A DNA stretch of 64,000 nt from Clostridium pasteurianum (GCF_001705235.1 NZ_MCGV01000001.1:3910181-3974180), one strand, 5' to 3'. Counted from the first letter of the stretch, positions 8,642 to 18,464 are shown. Numbers and translations: made by a program. Notes: generated by a model from the letters alone, not told the origin.

Positions 8642-9286
8642 ATGACTCTGAAAAAGAAGATGCTTTTAAGCTGTATAGTTTTAATTGGGACTTTTATTAT
8701 TTCTTTTTGTGTAGGATATAGAAAGAATTTAGTTAAAATTATAAATACTGAAAAATATGCTGTATCTAAAAGTATAAATGAATTTTTCGGAAAAAAAGAT
8801 AAAGCCAAATATAGTTCTAGTAGCAATGTCAATAAAAGAAAGAATTTGGATGTTTTGATATTAAAACAAGAATATGATATTACTTTCGATCCGGAAGATG
8901 AGACAAAGAATACTGTTTTGAAAAGTAATGAGAAAACTAATTCTCAAAAAGAAAAGAAAAATAACATGAGCAAAGATGAAATAACTAAAAGTTACAAAAA
9001 TCAAGGATATATTGTAATATGGGACAATGACATGAAAGTTGAAGTTATAAAGAACAATTATATTGATAATCCCAAAGTTGACGGTGTCTTTGTTTTAAAA
9101 AAAGATAAAAATAGTGATAATATAAGTGTATATAAGGTAGGAAGTAATGGTGCACTTATACAGACTAATGAACAGGCATATAAGAATGTAAAACAGCTAA
9201 AGGATGAAACTAGGGAACTTTTAAAAAGAGGATTTTTAGTATTTGGTTCTAAGGAAGATGCTAAAAAAGTTGCAGGCTATAATTAA
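8642..9286 (+). CDS. BofC C-terminal-domain-like secreted or anchored protein
   Basis: 214-residue protein with one N-terminal hydrophobic segment (about residues 8-27) that should act as a signal or membrane anchor. A lysine/asparagine-rich linker follows (to about residue 115), then a compact C-terminal domain (GYIVIWDNDMKV, VFVLKKDK, ISVYKV, LKRGFLVFGSKEDAKKV). That arrangement fits BofC, which in Bacillus controls the intercompartmental sigma-K checkpoint from the forespore side. In Bacillus bofC also lies just before ruvAB, which supports the call. Similarity is judged by eye, so identity is moderate. Start ATG 8642 follows GGAGGG. Confidence 0.6.
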   Translation: MTLKKKMLLSCIVLIGTFIISFCVGYRKNLVKIINTEKYAVSKSINEFFGKKDKAKYSSSSNVNKRKNLDVLILKQEYDITFDPEDETKNTVLKSNEKTNSQKEKKNNMSKDEITKSYKNQGYIVIWDNDMKVEVIKNNYIDNPKVDGVFVLKKDKNSDNISVYKVGSNGALIQTNEQAYKNVKQLKDETRELLKRGFLVFGSKEDAKKVAGYN

Positions 9287-9298
9287 TAATAGCCTGCA
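9271..9298 (+). terminator. Hairpin at the end of the BofC-like gene
   Basis: Perfect 10-bp inverted repeat (TGCAGGCTAT / ATAGCCTGCA, loop 8) overlapping the stop codon. No T-run follows, so it may slow or stabilise rather than fully end the transcript into ruvA. Confidence 0.45.
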
Positions 9299-9349
9299 TT
9301 ATAAATTAAACATCCTAAAATATATTGTTCGTTTTTGGGGGTAATAATT

Positions 9350-9955
9350 TTGTATGAATATATAAAGGGCAAGTATATAGGAATAAATAAGGATTATATA
9401 ATAATTGATAATAATGGAATGGGATATAAAATTTTCACTTCAGGTAATACCATAGCAAATATGCCGAGGACTGGTGAAGAGGTTCTTATTTATTTAATTC
9501 AAATTGTAAGACAGGATTTTATAGGACTTTATGGATTTTTAACTAAAGAAGAACTGGAAATGTTTAATAAACTTCTCACAATAAATGGAGTTGGAGCAAA
9601 AGCGTCATTGTCACTTTTATCAATTTCTACTGTAAATAATCTTAAGTATGCTATAATTACAGGGGATGAAAAAACTATAGTAAAAGCTCCTGGAATTGGC
9701 AAAAAAACAGCACAGAGAATAATACTTGAATTAAAAGATAAATTTAAAGTTGATGAAGTGCAGGAATATGGCAATGAAAATGACACTGTTACTATAAACA
9801 TTGAAGATAAAAATAAAAGAATAGAAGAAGCTAAATATGCTTTGATTTCACTTGGATACTCAGAAAAAGAGGCAGATAAAGCTATTAATAATGTGGACAA
9901 GAATGAAAGTATTGAAAATATCATAAAGAGTTGTTTAAGGTTTTTAATGAATTGA
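9350..9955 (+). CDS. ruvA: Holliday junction DNA helicase subunit RuvA
   Basis: RuvA binds four-way DNA junctions as a tetramer and loads the RuvB motor for branch migration. The N-terminal OB fold starts MYEYIKGKYIG. Two helix-hairpin-helix motifs follow (LLTINGVGAKASLSLLS and APGIGKKTAQRIILELK), then an acidic linker and a C-terminal UBA-like domain that binds RuvB. TTG 9350 is the best start: a GGGGGT ribosome site lies 7 nt upstream and the protein then begins exactly like other RuvA proteins. The TTG at 9335 lies before that ribosome site. ruvB follows after 12 nt. Confidence 0.96.
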   Translation: MYEYIKGKYIGINKDYIIIDNNGMGYKIFTSGNTIANMPRTGEEVLIYLIQIVRQDFIGLYGFLTKEELEMFNKLLTINGVGAKASLSLLSISTVNNLKYAIITGDEKTIVKAPGIGKKTAQRIILELKDKFKVDEVQEYGNENDTVTINIEDKNKRIEEAKYALISLGYSEKEADKAINNVDKNESIENIIKSCLRFLMN

Positions 9956-9967
9956 GAGTGATCTAAT

Positions 9968-11014
9968 ATGGATGAAAGAATACTAACATCAATGAATTTA
10001 GAAGAGGATTCTGCTGAATACAATTTAAGACCTCAAAGATTAAAAGAATACATAGGTCAGAAAAAAGTAAAAGAAAAAATGGATATTTTCATAAAAGCAG
10101 CTAAAAAAAGAGGAGAGTCACTTGATCATGTGCTTTTTTATGGCCCACCAGGACTTGGCAAAACTACTCTTGCTAATATAATTGCAAAAGAAATGGGAGG
10201 AAATTTAAAGGTTACATCTGGTCCGGCAATTGAAAGAGCAGGTGATTTGGCAGCAATTTTAACTGGACTCTCTGAGTTTGATGTGCTTTTTATAGATGAA
10301 ATACATAGACTTAACAGGAGTGTGGAAGAAATACTTTATCCTGCAATGGAAGACTATGCTCTCGATATAATAATAGGAAAGGGAGCTGCGGCAAAATCTA
10401 TAAGATTAGATTTGCCTAAATTCACACTTATTGGTGCAACTACAAGAATTGGACTTTTGACATCTCCCTTAAGGGATAGATTTGGAGTACTTTGCCCAAT
10501 GGAATTTTACGATTATGAGGAGCTAAAAGAAATAATACTTAGGTCTGCTTCAATACTTGATATAGAGATAAAAGAAGATGCAGCACTTGAAGTGGCAAAA
10601 CGTTCAAGAGGGACCCCTAGAATTGCTAATAGGCTTTTAAAGAGAGTGAGAGATTATGCAGATGTAAAGGGAAAGGGAATTGTTGATTTGAATTCTGCTA
10701 AAAAAGCTCTTGAGATGCTTGAAGTTGACAATGAAGGATTTGACAGCATAGACAACAAAATAATTAAAGCAATAGTTGAAAATTTTGGCGGTGGTCCTGT
10801 TGGAATAGAAACTTTATCGTATTTTATTGGTGAAGAAATAGACACAATTGAGGATGTATATGAACCGTATCTTCTTCAAAAGGGATTTATAGTACGTACA
10901 CCTAGAGGAAGAATGGCAACTGAAAAAGCATATGAACATTTGAATTTGCCATTTAAAAGTGGCAATGATAATATAAATAACAATCAATGCTCATTTTTTA
11001 AAAAAGATGAGTAA
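9968..11014 (+). CDS. ruvB: Holliday junction branch migration ATPase RuvB
   Basis: 348-residue AAA+ motor that drives branch migration with RuvA. Motifs are Walker [10 protein letters not shown], Walker [10 protein letters not shown], sensor 1 IGATTRIG with arginine finger context SPLRDRFG, and a C-terminal winged helix ([16 protein letters not shown]). Full length. It forms the usual ruvA-ruvB-queA-tgt-yajC order of Firmicutes. Confidence 0.97.
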   Translation: MDERILTSMNLEEDSAEYNLRPQRLKEYIGQKKVKEKMDIFIKAAKKRGESLDHVLFYGPPGLGKTTLANIIAKEMGGNLKVTSGPAIERAGDLAAILTGLSEFDVLFIDEIHRLNRSVEEILYPAMEDYALDIIIGKGAAAKSIRLDLPKFTLIGATTRIGLLTSPLRDRFGVLCPMEFYDYEELKEIILRSASILDIEIKEDAALEVAKRSRGTPRIANRLLKRVRDYADVKGKGIVDLNSAKKALEMLEVDNEGFDSIDNKIIKAIVENFGGGPVGIETLSYFIGEEIDTIEDVYEPYLLQKGFIVRTPRGRMATEKAYEHLNLPFKSGNDNINNNQCSFFKKDE

Positions 11015-11050
11015 GATTCTATAAACATAAGTGAAAGGAATGTGAAGGTT

Positions 11051-12076
11051 TTGCAATTAGAGGATTTTGATTATGATTTACCACAGGAATTAATAGCCCA
11101 ACATCCTTGTGACAGAAGAGATGAATGCAGACTTATGGTAATGGACAAAAAAACAGGAGAAATAGAGCATAAAATTTTTAAGGACATAGTGGATTATTTA
11201 AATGAAGGCGATTGCCTTGTATTAAATGATACTAGAGTTTTGCCAGCAAGGCTTATTGGTAGCAAAGTGAAAACAGGTGGAAAAATGGAATTTCTTCTTC
11301 TTAGAAGAATTGATGCCAATACCTGGGAAACTCTTGTAAAGCCAGGAAAAAGAGCCAAGATTGGTGCTGAATTTGAATTTGGAGATGGAAGTCTTAAGGC
11401 TACAATTAAAAGCATAGGCGAAGATGGTAACAGGATTGTAGAATTTAAATATGATGGAATATTTGAAGAAATACTTGATAAATTAGGCCAAATGCCTCTT
11501 CCACCATATATAACAGAAGAACTTGAGGATAATGAGGAGTATCAAACAGTTTATTCAAAAAATAATGGCTCTGCAGCAGCACCTACGGCAGGACTACATT
11601 TTACTAATGAACTCTTGGATAAAATAAGAGCTAAGGGAGTAAAAACTGTATTTTTAACACTTCATGTTGGTCTTGGAACTTTTAGACCTGTTAAAGTGGA
11701 AAATATTGAAGAACACCATATGCATTCGGAATATTATATACTTTCAAAGGAAAGTGCTGATATTATAAATGAAACTAGAAAAAATGGAGGAAAGGTAATA
11801 TCTGTTGGTACAACTTCAACTAGGACACTAGAGACTATTGCAGATGAAAACGGAATAGTTAGGGAACAATCTGGATGGACTGATATATACATATATCCGG
11901 GATATAAATATAAAATAGTTGATGCACTTATAACAAACTTTCATCTTCCTAAATCAACACTTGTGATGTTAGTTAGTGCATTATCTTCAAGAGAAAATAT
12001 ATTAAATGCCTATAAAATAGCTGTAGAAAATAGATATAGATTTTTTAGTTTTGGAGATGCTATGTTTATAAAATAG
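11051..12076 (+). CDS. queA: S-adenosylmethionine:tRNA ribosyltransferase-isomerase
   Basis: QueA transfers the ribosyl part of SAM to 7-aminomethyl-7-deazaguanine in tRNA, giving epoxyqueuosine. Family motifs are visible: DFDYDLP at the N-terminus, [39 protein letters not shown], and [16 protein letters not shown] near the C-terminus. Two starts compete: GTG 11042, only about 2 nt after AAGGA, and TTG 11051, about 10 nt after it. I favour TTG 11051, giving 341 residues beginning [11 protein letters not shown]. The next gene, tgt, acts earlier in the same pathway. Confidence 0.95.
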   Translation: MQLEDFDYDLPQELIAQHPCDRRDECRLMVMDKKTGEIEHKIFKDIVDYLNEGDCLVLNDTRVLPARLIGSKVKTGGKMEFLLLRRIDANTWETLVKPGKRAKIGAEFEFGDGSLKATIKSIGEDGNRIVEFKYDGIFEEILDKLGQMPLPPYITEELEDNEEYQTVYSKNNGSAAAPTAGLHFTNELLDKIRAKGVKTVFLTLHVGLGTFRPVKVENIEEHHMHSEYYILSKESADIINETRKNGGKVISVGTTSTRTLETIADENGIVREQSGWTDIYIYPGYKYKIVDALITNFHLPKSTLVMLVSALSSRENILNAYKIAVENRYRFFSFGDAMFIK

Positions 12077-12093
12077 ACCGAGGAGGAATATAG

Positions 12094-13224
12094 TTGTATA
12101 AGCTTTTAAAGAAATGTGGTAAAGTTAGACGTGGAAGACTTGAGACGGTTCACGGTACAATAGAAACACCAGTGTTTATGAATGTAGGAACTCTTGCTGC
12201 TATAAAGGGAGCAGTATCAACTATGGATCTTAAGGAAATTGGATGCCAGGTTGAGCTTTCAAATACGTATCATTTGAGTTTGCGTCCAGGTGATGATGTT
12301 GTAAAAAAATTGGGTGGTATTCATAAATTTATGAATTGGGATAGACCTGTTTTAACTGATTCAGGTGGATTTCAAGTTTTTTCCCTTGCAGATATAAGAA
12401 AGATAAAAGAAGAAGGGGTTTATTTTAATTCTCATATTGATGGTAGAAAAATATTCATGGGACCAGAAGAAAGTATGAGAATACAGAGTAATCTTGCATC
12501 AACAATTGCTATGGCATTTGATGAATGTATAAAAAATCCTTCTCCAAGAGAATATGTTGAAAGATCTGTTGAGAGAACTACAAGATGGCTTGTAAGATGT
12601 AAAAATGAAATGGATAGACTTAATTCACTGCCGGATACTATAAACAAAAAACAAATGCTTTTTGGAATAAATCAAGGCGGAGTTTACGATGATATAAGAA
12701 TAGAGCATGCTAAAACTATAGCTAAGATGGATTTAGATGGATATGCTATAGGGGGGCTTGCTGTTGGTGAAAGCCATGAAGAAATGTACAGAATTATAGA
12801 TGCTGTTGTGCCGCATTTACCTCAGGATAAACCAATATATTTAATGGGGGTAGGCCTTCCAAGTAATATACTTGAAGGTGTTGCAAGAGGTGTTGATTTC
12901 TTTGACTGTGTGCTTCCTGCACGAAATGGAAGACATGGCCATGTGTTCACAAAGTATGGCAAAATAAATCTCAGAAATGCTAAGTATGAACTGGATGATT
13001 CACCAATAGATAGTGGTTGCAATTGTCCTACATGCAGAAATTATTCAAGAGCATATATAAGACATTTGTTTAAGGCTAAAGAAATGCTGGCTATGAGGCT
13101 TTGTGTGCTCCATAATCTTTATTTTTATAATACGCTTATGGCAGATATACGTAAGGCTATAGATGGAGATTATTTTGAAGAGTTTAAAAATGAAAAATTG
13201 AGTATGTGGAATGGAAGAGCTTAA
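12094..13224 (+). CDS. tgt: Queuine/preQ1 tRNA-guanine transglycosylase
   Basis: Exchanges guanine 34 of GUN-anticodon tRNAs for preQ1, the step before QueA. The TIM-barrel protein shows DSGGFQVFSL (catalytic-site aspartate), GGLAVGES, the nucleophile region FDCVLPARNGRHG, and a C-terminal zinc site with C-x-C-x2-C and a later histidine (CNCPTC ... LCVLHN). 376 residues, normal length. TTG start at 12094, 7 nt after AGGAGG (12081-12086). Confidence 0.97.
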   Translation: MYKLLKKCGKVRRGRLETVHGTIETPVFMNVGTLAAIKGAVSTMDLKEIGCQVELSNTYHLSLRPGDDVVKKLGGIHKFMNWDRPVLTDSGGFQVFSLADIRKIKEEGVYFNSHIDGRKIFMGPEESMRIQSNLASTIAMAFDECIKNPSPREYVERSVERTTRWLVRCKNEMDRLNSLPDTINKKQMLFGINQGGVYDDIRIEHAKTIAKMDLDGYAIGGLAVGESHEEMYRIIDAVVPHLPQDKPIYLMGVGLPSNILEGVARGVDFFDCVLPARNGRHGHVFTKYGKINLRNAKYELDDSPIDSGCNCPTCRNYSRAYIRHLFKAKEMLAMRLCVLHNLYFYNTLMADIRKAIDGDYFEEFKNEKLSMWNGRA

Positions 13225-13319
13225 AAATTTATTTGAGTTATTTCATTAGGAATGCAGCTAAGTTTTAAGGGGGCTTATGCCCTATAAAATTTCTAATTAT
13301 AGATAGGAGGAGAGATATT

Positions 13320-13604
13320 ATGTCAGGTACGCTTGTTACAGTACTTTATATTGTAGGTTTATTAGCAGTATTTTATCTTGCATTATGGCTTCCAGAGAGG
13401 TCTAGAAAAAAGAAGTTTAACAAAATGATTTCAGAACTAAGAGTAAATGAAAATGTAGTAACAAGAGGCGGGATAATGGGTAAAATCACCAATATACAAA
13501 GTGATTATATTATCTTACAGACTGGTCCAGATAAAACAAAATTAAAAATTAAAAAGGTAGCAATATCTAATGTAGAGGATAGAACAGCAGATAGTGAAAA
13601 ATAA
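13320..13604 (+). CDS. yajC: Preprotein translocase subunit YajC
   Basis: 94-residue single-span membrane protein. An N-terminal hydrophobic helix (about residues 5-25) is followed by RSRKKKFNKMISEL and a KOW-like cytoplasmic domain with ENVVTRGGIMGKI. YajC associates with SecDF and YidC in the Sec translocase; secDF lie 2.6 kb downstream on the same strand. AGGAGG is at 13306-13311. Confidence 0.93.
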   Translation: MSGTLVTVLYIVGLLAVFYLALWLPERSRKKKFNKMISELRVNENVVTRGGIMGKITNIQSDYIILQTGPDKTKLKIKKVAISNVEDRTADSEK

Positions 13605-13716
13605 AGTATTTTAAACTCTAAGCCTTAAAGTAATAAAACACCTTGTGTCAACATAAATAATTATATGTAGAAGTTTTACATAAAAATGTTTCGTGTAAGG
13701 CAAGGGGGTGTTTTGT

Positions 13717-14088
13717 TTGGAAAGAAAAAGTAAAATTTATGTTTCAGCAGCAGGAGGAGTTTTAAGAGCACTTTTTATTACTCTTGTTGTGATTCTTATT
13801 TTTGCTTTTGTTTCTACTAAAGTTAGTTTTTCGGAGGGAATTACTAATATGGTCATATTGGTAACAACTCTTTTGAGTGTAATGTTTGGAAGCATTTATT
13901 CTTCAAGGAAATCTGGCCAAAAGGGCTGGCTTAATGGTCTTTTAGTTGGAATTTTTTATATCGCAATATTTTATATTGTTTCTCTAATTGATGGTTCAAG
14001 TGGAACATTTCAGTTAAGGGATATTATAAGAATTGTACTTGCTATTGTTGTTGGAACATTATCTGGTATGTTAGGAATTAATATTTAG
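13717..14088 (+). CDS. TIGR04086-type four-helix membrane protein
   Basis: Small (123 residues) integral membrane protein with four predicted hydrophobic helices. It resembles the TIGR04086 family, found in Clostridia beside the SCIFF peptide and yajC. I place the start at TTG 13717, 8 nt after GGGGG (13704-13708); the earlier GTG at 13708 overlaps that ribosome site. Function is unknown. Its steady position next to scfA suggests a link to the peptide or to export, but that is inference. Confidence 0.75.
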   Translation: MERKSKIYVSAAGGVLRALFITLVVILIFAFVSTKVSFSEGITNMVILVTTLLSVMFGSIYSSRKSGQKGWLNGLLVGIFYIAIFYIVSLIDGSSGTFQLRDIIRIVLAIVVGTLSGMLGINI

Positions 14089-14092
14089 ATTC

Positions 14093-14170
14093 TTTATTTA
14101 ATTTTTGAATTATGCTATAATCTATAGAGAAAACAAGGGGAAACTTAATAGCTAAACTAGTTTCTCTATA
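14093..14170 (+). promoter_or_regulatory. Promoter and hairpin leader of scfA
   Basis: A weak TTTATT and a consensus TATAAT (14116-14121, spacer 17) precede a 10-bp perfect dyad, TATAGAGAAA (14123-14132) with TTTCTCTATA (14161-14170). The dyad would lie at the 5' end of the scfA mRNA and could stabilise it; no T-run follows. Confidence 0.5.
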
Positions 14171-14201
14171 TTGTAGCTTGTATGAAATGGGAGGAATTAC
14201 T

Positions 14202-14342
14202 ATGAAACATATAAAAAGTATTAACAAATCAAACATAAAAGAAAGCTTAAAGAAACCTGGATGTAAAGAATGTGCAAATTCATGCCAATCAGCATGTAAA
14301 ACATCTTGTACAGTTGCAAATTTAGCTTGTGAAAATAACTAG
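14202..14342 (+). CDS. scfA: SCIFF ranthipeptide precursor (six cysteines in forty-five)
   Basis: 46-residue peptide beginning MKHIKSINK, with six cysteines packed in the C-terminal half (GCKEC, SC, AC, SC, LAC). This matches the SCIFF family, the most widely conserved ribosomal peptide natural product of Clostridia. The adjacent radical SAM enzyme forms thioether links from these cysteines; such ranthipeptides have been linked to quorum sensing and population control. ATG 14202 follows GGGAGG. The gene is too short for common ORF callers. Confidence 0.96.
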   Translation: MKHIKSINKSNIKESLKKPGCKECANSCQSACKTSCTVANLACENN

Positions 14343-14590
14343 GATAGCAGTTTTTATTGCAATTTTGGATTGACTGTAAGAAAAGTTATTTCAAGACGTT
14401 TTTTGTACAACTAAGAACTAGTAACTGGGGGGCTTAACTTTGCTTTACTCGTTGAAAATGAAGATTTTTCAAGGGAAAATGGTATGAAAGATTTTCCATG
14501 AAGAAAATCCAAGGTTTTCGATTAGAATGAGCGGTGTTAAACCCCTTATTTGTTAAAATTATTAAAAGCGAAATTTAAGGAGGAAATAAA
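14343..14590 (+). promoter_or_regulatory. Structured spacer between scfA and scfB
   Basis: 248 nt without a gene. An outer stem pairs GGGGCTTAAC (14429-14438) with GTTAAACCCC (14536-14545) with one mismatch. Inside it, CTCGTT (14448-14453) can pair with AATGAG (14526-14531), and GGAAAAT (14474-14480) pairs with ATTTTCC (14491-14497). The nested stems suggest an RNA structure that sets the peptide-to-enzyme ratio. No T-run follows the outer stem, so it is not a plain terminator. Confidence 0.5.
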
Positions 14591-15952
14591 TTGTCATTAT
14601 TACATAAATTTATTCAAGATAATAACAGATATGTTTTAGATGTTAATTCCGGTTCTATACACGAAATTGATGAACTGGTTTATGATTTAATAGATGAAGA
14701 TAAAATGGAAAGTAAAGAAGAACTTATAAATAAGTTTAAAAATAAGTATACAGAAGCAGAAATTTCAGAAGCTTATGATGAAATTAAAGAACTTCAAAAT
14801 GAGGGAGTGCTTTATTCAAAAGATTTATATGAGGATGTAGCTAAGAAAAATAATGATGAGCCATCTTTCATAAAGGCATTGTGTTTAAACATAGCTCATG
14901 ATTGTAATTTAAGATGTAAGTATTGTTTTGCAGATGAGGGAGATTACAAAGGACGTAGAGAGATAATGTCTCCTGAAGTTGCAAAAAAATCAATTGATTT
15001 TGTAATAAAACATAGTGGACCAAGAAAAAATATAGAAGTGGATTTATTTGGTGGAGAGCCACTTATGGCAATGGACACTATAAAGCAGGTTGTTGAACAT
15101 GCGAGGGAAGAAGAAAAAAAATATAATAAGAATATAAGATTTACAATGACAACAAATGCAACACTTTTAAATGATGAAATAATGGATTATTTAGATGAAA
15201 ATATGGGAAACATAGTTTTAAGTATTGATGGAAGAAAAGAAGTAAATGATAAAGTAAGGGTTAGAATAGATGGGACAGGCTCTCATGATGCTATACTTCC
15301 TAATATCAAGAAGATGGTTGAAAAAAGAGATAAATCTAAACAATATTATGTAAGGGGAACTTTCACAAGAAATAATTTGGATTTCTTTGAGGATATAAAA
15401 TATTTAGCTGATATGGGATTTAAAGAAATATCAATGGAACCAGTTGTGCTACCGGACAGTAATCCTCTTTCACTTAGAGAAGAAGATCTTCCTGTAATAT
15501 TTGAGCAGTATGATAAATTATATAAAGAAATGATAAAAAGGCATAAGGAAGGAAATGAATTTAAATTTTATCATTTCAATATAGACATAAATGGTGGACC
15601 ATGTGTATATAAAAGAATTTCTGGTTGTGGTTCAGGACATGAATATGTTTCTATAGCTCCATCAGGTGATGTATATCCATGTCACCAGTTTGTCGGAAAT
15701 GAAGCTTTTAAAATGTGCACAATATATGATGATGATATAGATAAAAAAATGTCAGGTGAATTTAAAAAAGCTAATATATATAGTAAGCCTAAATGCAAAG
15801 AATGTTGGGCTAGATTTTATTGCAGTGGTGGATGTCAAGCTAATAACTATAATTTTAATGGAAACATGAATATTCCATATGAATTGGGATGTAAAATGCA
15901 GAAAAAGAGAATTGAGTGCGCTATTGCATTAAAAGCTCAATTTATGGAATAA
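14591..15952 (+). CDS. scfB: SCIFF thioether-forming radical SAM maturase
   Basis: 453-residue radical SAM/SPASM enzyme that installs thioether cross-links in the SCIFF peptide. An N-terminal peptide-recognition (RRE-like) domain spans about residues 1-90. The [4Fe-4S]-SAM motif is C105-x3-C109-x2-C112, and DLFGGEP lies downstream. A C-terminal SPASM region is rich in cysteines (CVYKRISGCGSG, YPCHQF, KPKCKECWARFYCSGGCQ) for two auxiliary clusters. The start is TTG 14591 after AGGAGG. Its substrate gene lies just upstream. Confidence 0.96.
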   Translation: MSLLHKFIQDNNRYVLDVNSGSIHEIDELVYDLIDEDKMESKEELINKFKNKYTEAEISEAYDEIKELQNEGVLYSKDLYEDVAKKNNDEPSFIKALCLNIAHDCNLRCKYCFADEGDYKGRREIMSPEVAKKSIDFVIKHSGPRKNIEVDLFGGEPLMAMDTIKQVVEHAREEEKKYNKNIRFTMTTNATLLNDEIMDYLDENMGNIVLSIDGRKEVNDKVRVRIDGTGSHDAILPNIKKMVEKRDKSKQYYVRGTFTRNNLDFFEDIKYLADMGFKEISMEPVVLPDSNPLSLREEDLPVIFEQYDKLYKEMIKRHKEGNEFKFYHFNIDINGGPCVYKRISGCGSGHEYVSIAPSGDVYPCHQFVGNEAFKMCTIYDDDIDKKMSGEFKKANIYSKPKCKECWARFYCSGGCQANNYNFNGNMNIPYELGCKMQKKRIECAIALKAQFME

Positions 15953-16206
15953 TATTAAGATAGTAGACTTTATTGACTGTATTTGTAAGTATATGTATAA
16001 TTAGAAGGTAGTTATTAATAACACTAATAATGAACAATTACTGGTAGAAGCCGAAAAATAGAAACTAAATTAAGCTATGTATTTTACATTTTAATTCTTT
16101 GAAGATATAACTTCTAAAACACTTAGAAATTGGTCTTGCAAAATTAAAGAATAAGTTTTACAATATAATCATACATGGCATAATTTGGCGATAAAGGGGG
16201 ATAAAA
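15953..16206. other. Intergenic region before secD
   Basis: 254 bp, AT-rich, with no ORF. A TATAAT (16164-16169) about 38 bp before secD could be a -10 box, but no well-spaced -35 is seen. Nothing else is recognisable. Confidence 0.4.
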
Positions 16207-17454
16207 ATGAAAAAGAAAAGTACCATTTTTTTTACTCTAAGTGTACTTATAATAGCAGGGTTAGCTTATATTGGTGCGTTTGGACTTAACTTAGGCGATT
16301 ATAGAATTAAATCTTTTGAACAATCTATAACTAGGGGACTTGACCTTCAAGGCGGAGTTTCTATAGTTGAAGAGATACAAGGGAAAATAAGTAAGGACAC
16401 TATGTCCAAGACAATAGAACTTTTAAACCTAAGGGTAAATAAACTGGGAGTTAGTGAAACAAGTGTATCAAGTGAAGGATCTAAAAGAATAAGAATTGAT
16501 GTTCCTGGAGTGTATGATAAGGATTCAGTTGCAAAAACAATAGGAAGAACAGGTCAACTTAGATTTGTAGGCCCTGATAATAAAACGGTTTTAACTGGTA
16601 AGGATGTAAAAAAAGCAAGTGCATATTTATCACAGGATACGCAACAGCCAACTATAGGTCTTGAACTTAATAGTTCAGGTACAAAAAAATTCGCTGATGC
16701 TACCTCAAAATTCATAGGACAAAAGATTTCTATTTATATGGATAAGGATGTTTTGAGCAGTCCTACAGTGGATTCAGTTATAAACGGGGGAAATGCGATT
16801 ATAACTGGAAGTAAATCATTTGAAGATGCTAAACGTGTAGCTAATATAATAAATTCAGGAGCACTTCCTGTAACATTAAAGGTTGTTCAATCTAAAACTG
16901 TTGGTGCTTCTCTTGGAGCAAGTGCTCTTCCTAACAGTATACTTGCTGGAGAAGTGGCTATAGCTATAATATTCTTCTTTATGATTTTGGTTTACAGAGT
17001 TCCTGGACTTATGGCAGATATAGCTTTAGTTTTATTTACAGTTTTAACTTTAGGAGCTTTTGTGGCTGTAAAAGTAACCTTAACCTTGTCTGGTATAGCA
17101 GGACTATTGCTTACAATAGGTATGGCGGTAGATGCCAATGTACTTATATTTGAAAGGTTTAAAGAGGAACTTAGAATTGGAAAAACAGTGAGATCTGCTT
17201 TTAATGCAGGGTTTCATAGAGCTATGTCATCAATAATTGATTCTAATGTTACTACTATTATTGCAGGTGTTGTACTTTATGCTCTTGGTAGTGGAGAAGT
17301 AAAGGGATTTGCTTTAACTCTTGTAATAGGTGTTATAATAAGTATGTTTACTGCTATTACTGTAACAAAGCACCTTTTAAGCTGGGCTATAGATATGAAG
17401 CTTATAAGTAAAGCATCTCATTTCGGAGTTAGTCTGGAAAGGAGTAGTAAATAA
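16207..17454 (+). CDS. secD: Protein translocase subunit SecD
   Basis: Membrane protein that uses the proton or sodium gradient to pull preproteins through SecYEG. 415 residues: TM1 near residues 7-27, the signature GLDLQGGV, a periplasmic P1/head region, then five membrane helices (from about 245), with GIAGLLLTIGMAVDANVLIFERF in the TM4-TM5 region. SecD is shorter than E. coli SecD, as usual in Clostridia. It overlaps secF by 1 nt (TAATG), implying coupling. Confidence 0.96.
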   Translation: MKKKSTIFFTLSVLIIAGLAYIGAFGLNLGDYRIKSFEQSITRGLDLQGGVSIVEEIQGKISKDTMSKTIELLNLRVNKLGVSETSVSSEGSKRIRIDVPGVYDKDSVAKTIGRTGQLRFVGPDNKTVLTGKDVKKASAYLSQDTQQPTIGLELNSSGTKKFADATSKFIGQKISIYMDKDVLSSPTVDSVINGGNAIITGSKSFEDAKRVANIINSGALPVTLKVVQSKTVGASLGASALPNSILAGEVAIAIIFFFMILVYRVPGLMADIALVLFTVLTLGAFVAVKVTLTLSGIAGLLLTIGMAVDANVLIFERFKEELRIGKTVRSAFNAGFHRAMSSIIDSNVTTIIAGVVLYALGSGEVKGFALTLVIGVIISMFTAITVTKHLLSWAIDMKLISKASHFGVSLERSSK

Positions 17455-18359
17455 TGCTTAAGATTATTAAACACACTAAAGTTTGGTTTGGAATATCACT
17501 TACTATAATATTCTTAGGAATTGCCTTTATGGTATATAGAGGTGCTACTACAGGAAAACCATTGCAGTTTGGTATTGATTTTGTTGGTGGATATTCTATG
17601 GATATAAAAATAGATAAATCCTTTAATAAAAGTGACATTCAAAAAATAGTAGATAAATATACAAAGGATAGTACTATAACTACAGCTAACAATGATACTG
17701 AAGTTGAAATAAAGAGCAGTACTATGACAGATAGTGAATCTAGTAAAATATTTAAAGAAGTACAAAAAAAATATAATTTAAAATCAAAAGCTTTAGCTTC
17801 TCAGGAAAAAATAGGTGGAACTATAGGAAGCGAACTTTTGAAAAAAGCTATACTTGCACTTATAGTTGCGCATGTTCTCATGCTTTTATATGTAGCATGG
17901 AGATTTGAATTTAAATTTGGTGCAGCAGCTATGATATCATTATTTCATGATATACTCATAACACTTGCATTTTATGCTATTTTTGCAATTCCAGTAAATT
18001 CAGCATTTATAGCTGGTATGCTTACAATTATAGGTTATTCTATAAATGATACTATAGTTGTATTTGATAGAATAAGAGAAAATAGTAGAAAGCATAGGAA
18101 GATGAGTTCAGAGGAAATTGCTGATTTTAGTATAAATGAAACTATGACGAGATCTATATATACAGTACTTACAGTTTTGATAGCTGTAGCTTCAGTACAT
18201 ATTTTTGTTCCGTCTGTAAGGGAATTTACTGAACCATTGCTTGTAGGTATAACTTCTGGATGCTATTCTTCAATATTTATAGCAAGTCCTTTATGGGTTA
18301 TATTCAAAAAGCGAGCTGACAAAAAAAAGCTTCAAATGAAAGCAGCAGCTCAAAAATAA
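17454..18359 (+). CDS. secF: Protein translocase subunit SecF
   Basis: 301-residue partner of SecD. TM1 lies near residues 10-30, followed by the signature FGIDFVGGYSM. A periplasmic domain and a five-helix block contain IGYSINDTIVVFDRIREN and NETMTRSIYTVLTVLIAV. A basic C-terminal tail follows. It starts on the last base of the secD stop and ends at a strong terminator. Confidence 0.96.
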   Translation: MLKIIKHTKVWFGISLTIIFLGIAFMVYRGATTGKPLQFGIDFVGGYSMDIKIDKSFNKSDIQKIVDKYTKDSTITTANNDTEVEIKSSTMTDSESSKIFKEVQKKYNLKSKALASQEKIGGTIGSELLKKAILALIVAHVLMLLYVAWRFEFKFGAAAMISLFHDILITLAFYAIFAIPVNSAFIAGMLTIIGYSINDTIVVFDRIRENSRKHRKMSSEEIADFSINETMTRSIYTVLTVLIAVASVHIFVPSVREFTEPLLVGITSGCYSSIFIASPLWVIFKKRADKKKLQMKAAAQK

Positions 18360-18387
18360 AACAGCCTTGCAGGCTGTTTTATTTTTT
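18358..18387 (+). terminator. Rho-independent terminator of secDF
   Basis: Stem AAAACAGCCT (18358-18367) / AGGCTGTTTT (18371-18380) with a 3-nt loop, then ATTTTTTC. It begins inside the secF stop codon region. Confidence 0.9.
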
Positions 18388-18464
18388 CGGGTTAAATAGC
18401 ATTTGTAAAATATCTCATAATACATTATAATATATTTGTTTTCTACAAATTCGGAGGAATAAAA

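Noticed and set aside
10981-11050. PreQ1 riboswitch before queA
   Set aside because: The ruvB-queA gap is under 40 nt and lacks the compact pseudoknot pattern; these genes act after preQ1 synthesis.
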